64,000 nucleotides of DNA, taken from the NCBI GenBank assembly GCA_015075555.1, contig JABTUD010000002.1:186001-250000 (forward strand), given 5' to 3'. The translations under genes were made by a program, and so were the position numbers. Shown here piece after piece: positions 63,012-64,000 of this stretch (positions within the stretch are counted from its first letter, which is position 1; each line of letters starts with the position of its first letter). This DNA comes from Thermoflexaceae bacterium (lineage in GTDB: Bacteria > Chloroflexota > Dehalococcoidia > Tepidiformales > Tepidiformaceae). A model generated the notes under the pieces. The model did no database searches, was not told the origin of the DNA, and saw only the letters and a list, made by a program, of their open reading frames with translations.

Positions 63012-63797
63012 CTACACCACTGACGCCATCCCACCATCGATGTTGAGCGCCACCCCGCTGATGTAGGACGCCCGCGCGCTACAGAGGAAGGCGATGACGT
63101 CGCCCGCTTCCGCCGACTCGCCCACGCGCCCGAGAGGGAGCGTTTCTCCCATCCGCGCGTAGGCCTGGTCGAGCGGCACATCCGGGAATCGCGCCCGTGC
63201 CGCCCGCTCGATCTGCTCGCTCTTGATGAGCCCGATACAGACGGTGTTGACGAGGATGCGGTCGGCCGCCAGCTCCTTGCTCAGGATTTTCGTGAGGGCG
63301 ATTCCCGCCGCCCGGGAGACGGCCGTCGGGGAGGAGCCCGGCCCCGGCTGCTTCCCCTGGATGGCGGTGACGTTCACGATCCGGCCGCCGCCCGCTTCGC
63401 GCATCGCGGGGACGCAGAGCCGCGCCATCCGCAGCGCACCGAAGAACTTCAGCTCGAGGTCGGACAGCCAGGCATCGTCGTCCTGCGCGAGCGCCGGGCC
63501 GGAAGCCGCCCGCCCGGCGTTGTTCACGAGGATGTCGAGCCCGCCCAGCGCCGCGAGCGCCTGTCCGGCTGCGGCCTGCGTGCCCTCGGCGGTGGCCACA
63601 TCGCCCGCGATAGTGAGCACCTCGCCCCCCGGGGCAGCGGCGAGAATGGCCAGGCGGGCCTCTTCAAGCGCATCGGGCCGCCGGGCGACAATCGCAACGC
63701 GCGCGCCTTCCTGAGCCAGCCGCGTGGCGGTCGCCAGCCCGATGCCGCGGCTGCCGCCCGTGACGAGCGCACGCTTGCCCGCAAGCCCGAGGTCCAT
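63012..63797 (-). CDS. short-chain dehydrogenase/reductase
   Basis: A 261-residue SDR: cofactor loop TGGSRGIGLATA (about 13-24), Ala/Arg after strand 2 (AIVARRPDAL), NNAGRA, the catalytic Ser/Lys region NVTAIQGKQPG and GIALTKILSKELAADR. The Tyr of the YxxxK motif appears to be absent (SPTAVSRAAG in place of YxxSKAA), so the catalytic mechanism is uncertain. The ATG at 63797 shares a base with the upstream stop (TGATG), so it is coupled to the DUF35 gene. Confidence 0.75.
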   Translation of the reverse strand: MDLGLAGKRALVTGGSRGIGLATATRLAQEGARVAIVARRPDALEEARLAILAAAPGGEVLTIAGDVATAEGTQAAAGQALAALGGLDILVNNAGRAASGPALAQDDDAWLSDLELKFFGALRMARLCVPAMREAGGGRIVNVTAIQGKQPGPGSSPTAVSRAAGIALTKILSKELAADRILVNTVCIGLIKSEQIERAARARFPDVPLDQAYARMGETLPLGRVGESAEAGDVIAFLCSARASYISGVALNIDGGMASVV

Positions 63798-64000
63798 CAG
63801 GCGGGCTCGAAGAGGGGAAGCGAGATGCTGCTCTCCTGGTCCTCCCACTTCACCCGGACACGCATGCCTATCTTCACATCCATCAGGGGATCGGCGACGC
63901 CGATGACGTTCGAGAGGATGCGAAACCCCTCGTCGAGGTCGATGTAGGCCACGGCGTAAGCGCCGAGGTCGCGGAAGGCGGGATGGCGGTTCAGACGCAC
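63797..64000 (-). CDS. DUF35-type OB-fold protein, 5' end cut by the window
   Basis: The C-terminal 67 residues of a larger protein. AYAVAYIDLDEGFRILSNVI and GMRVRVKWEDQE match the OB-fold half of DUF35 proteins, whose N-terminal zinc ribbon would lie beyond position 64000. DUF35 proteins act as acyl-CoA or thiolase scaffolds and often sit next to SDR or thiolase genes, as here. The SDR and this gene are translationally coupled. Confidence 0.7.
   Translation of the reverse strand: MRLNRHPAFRDLGAYAVAYIDLDEGFRILSNVIGVADPLMDVKIGMRVRVKWEDQESSISLPLFEPA

Overview
The window is a dense, GC-rich bacterial chromosome segment with about 73 protein genes and two tRNAs. I see no insertion sequence, prophage, plasmid marker or CRISPR array. 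The gene set fits a free-living aerobic or facultative bacterium, most likely Chloroflexota (Dehalococcoidia/Tepidiformia-like), with Actinobacteriota the second choice. The reasons are a fused CofG-CofH FO synthase for coenzyme F420, a split methylmalonyl-CoA mutase with a detached B12 subunit, a stand-alone DUF2344 protein, a glycine-rich zinc-ribbon protein, an NadB/NadC pair, and frequent GTG/TTG starts with many 1-4 nt stop/start overlaps. The phylum is inferred, not proven.

Layout. 1-5.2 kb: two membrane proteins, then a four-gene ABC-2 transporter operon (ATPase-permease-ATPase-permease). 5.2-10.6 kb: rel and hisS read divergently from overlapping promoters, followed by a luciferase-like oxidoreductase and a CysQ-like phosphatase. 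10.6-19.1 kb: one leftward transcription unit of 12 genes, from methylmalonyl-CoA mutase through DinB, three VOC proteins, B12 subunit, MeaB, DUF2344, GNAT and a histidine phosphatase to FtsB and TilS. It is preceded by a promoter and an attenuator-like hairpin. 19.3-22.0 kb: tandem-HD phosphohydrolase, cytidylate-kinase-like protein, lipoprotein. 22.0-30.5 kb: PPOX flavoprotein facing a MocR regulator, PH-domain membrane protein, IlvE, lipoprotein, then a def-SLOG-eno-DinB-hypothetical operon. 30.6-37.3 kb: nadB-nadC behind a palindromic operator candidate, an SDR, a small YjfB-like protein, two-subunit fumarase split by a GNAT gene, and a divergent glutamyl-tRNA reductase. 37.3-45.2 kb: nei-lhr, a hypothetical protein, and a second mutase large subunit. 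45.2-52.0 kb: tRNA(CAU), zinc-ribbon protein, YbaK, two SDRs, UppP, and an HxlR regulator facing FO synthase. 52.0-56.4 kb: beta-carbonic anhydrase, RHH/PemK toxin-antitoxin, two tandem methyltransferases, rhodanese, TRIC-like channel, tRNA-Pro(UGG). 56.5-64.0 kb: secreted protein, class III cyclase, degenerate nucleotidyltransferase, PilZ-like protein, threonine aldolase, lipoprotein, atypical OmpR-type regulator, SDR, and a DUF35 protein cut by the window edge.

How it fits together. Propionyl/methylmalonyl-CoA metabolism (two mutases, epimerase, MeaB, B12 subunit), fumarase and enolase outline central carbon flow. F420 synthesis plus luciferase-like and PPOX-type proteins point to deazaflavin redox chemistry. 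Rel, HD-type, cyclase and PilZ-like proteins indicate several nucleotide second messengers. TilS sits in the same window as a tRNA(CAU) whose body looks like its substrate tRNA-Ile2.

Most interesting signals: a perfect palindrome filling the spacer of the FO synthase promoter opposite an HxlR regulator; complementary decay of the two HD domains in one protein; VOC paralogues that lost epimerase metal ligands beside a genuine epimerase; an attenuator-like leader on the mutase operon; and two near-identical palindromic boxes 220 bp apart upstream of an atypical response regulator.
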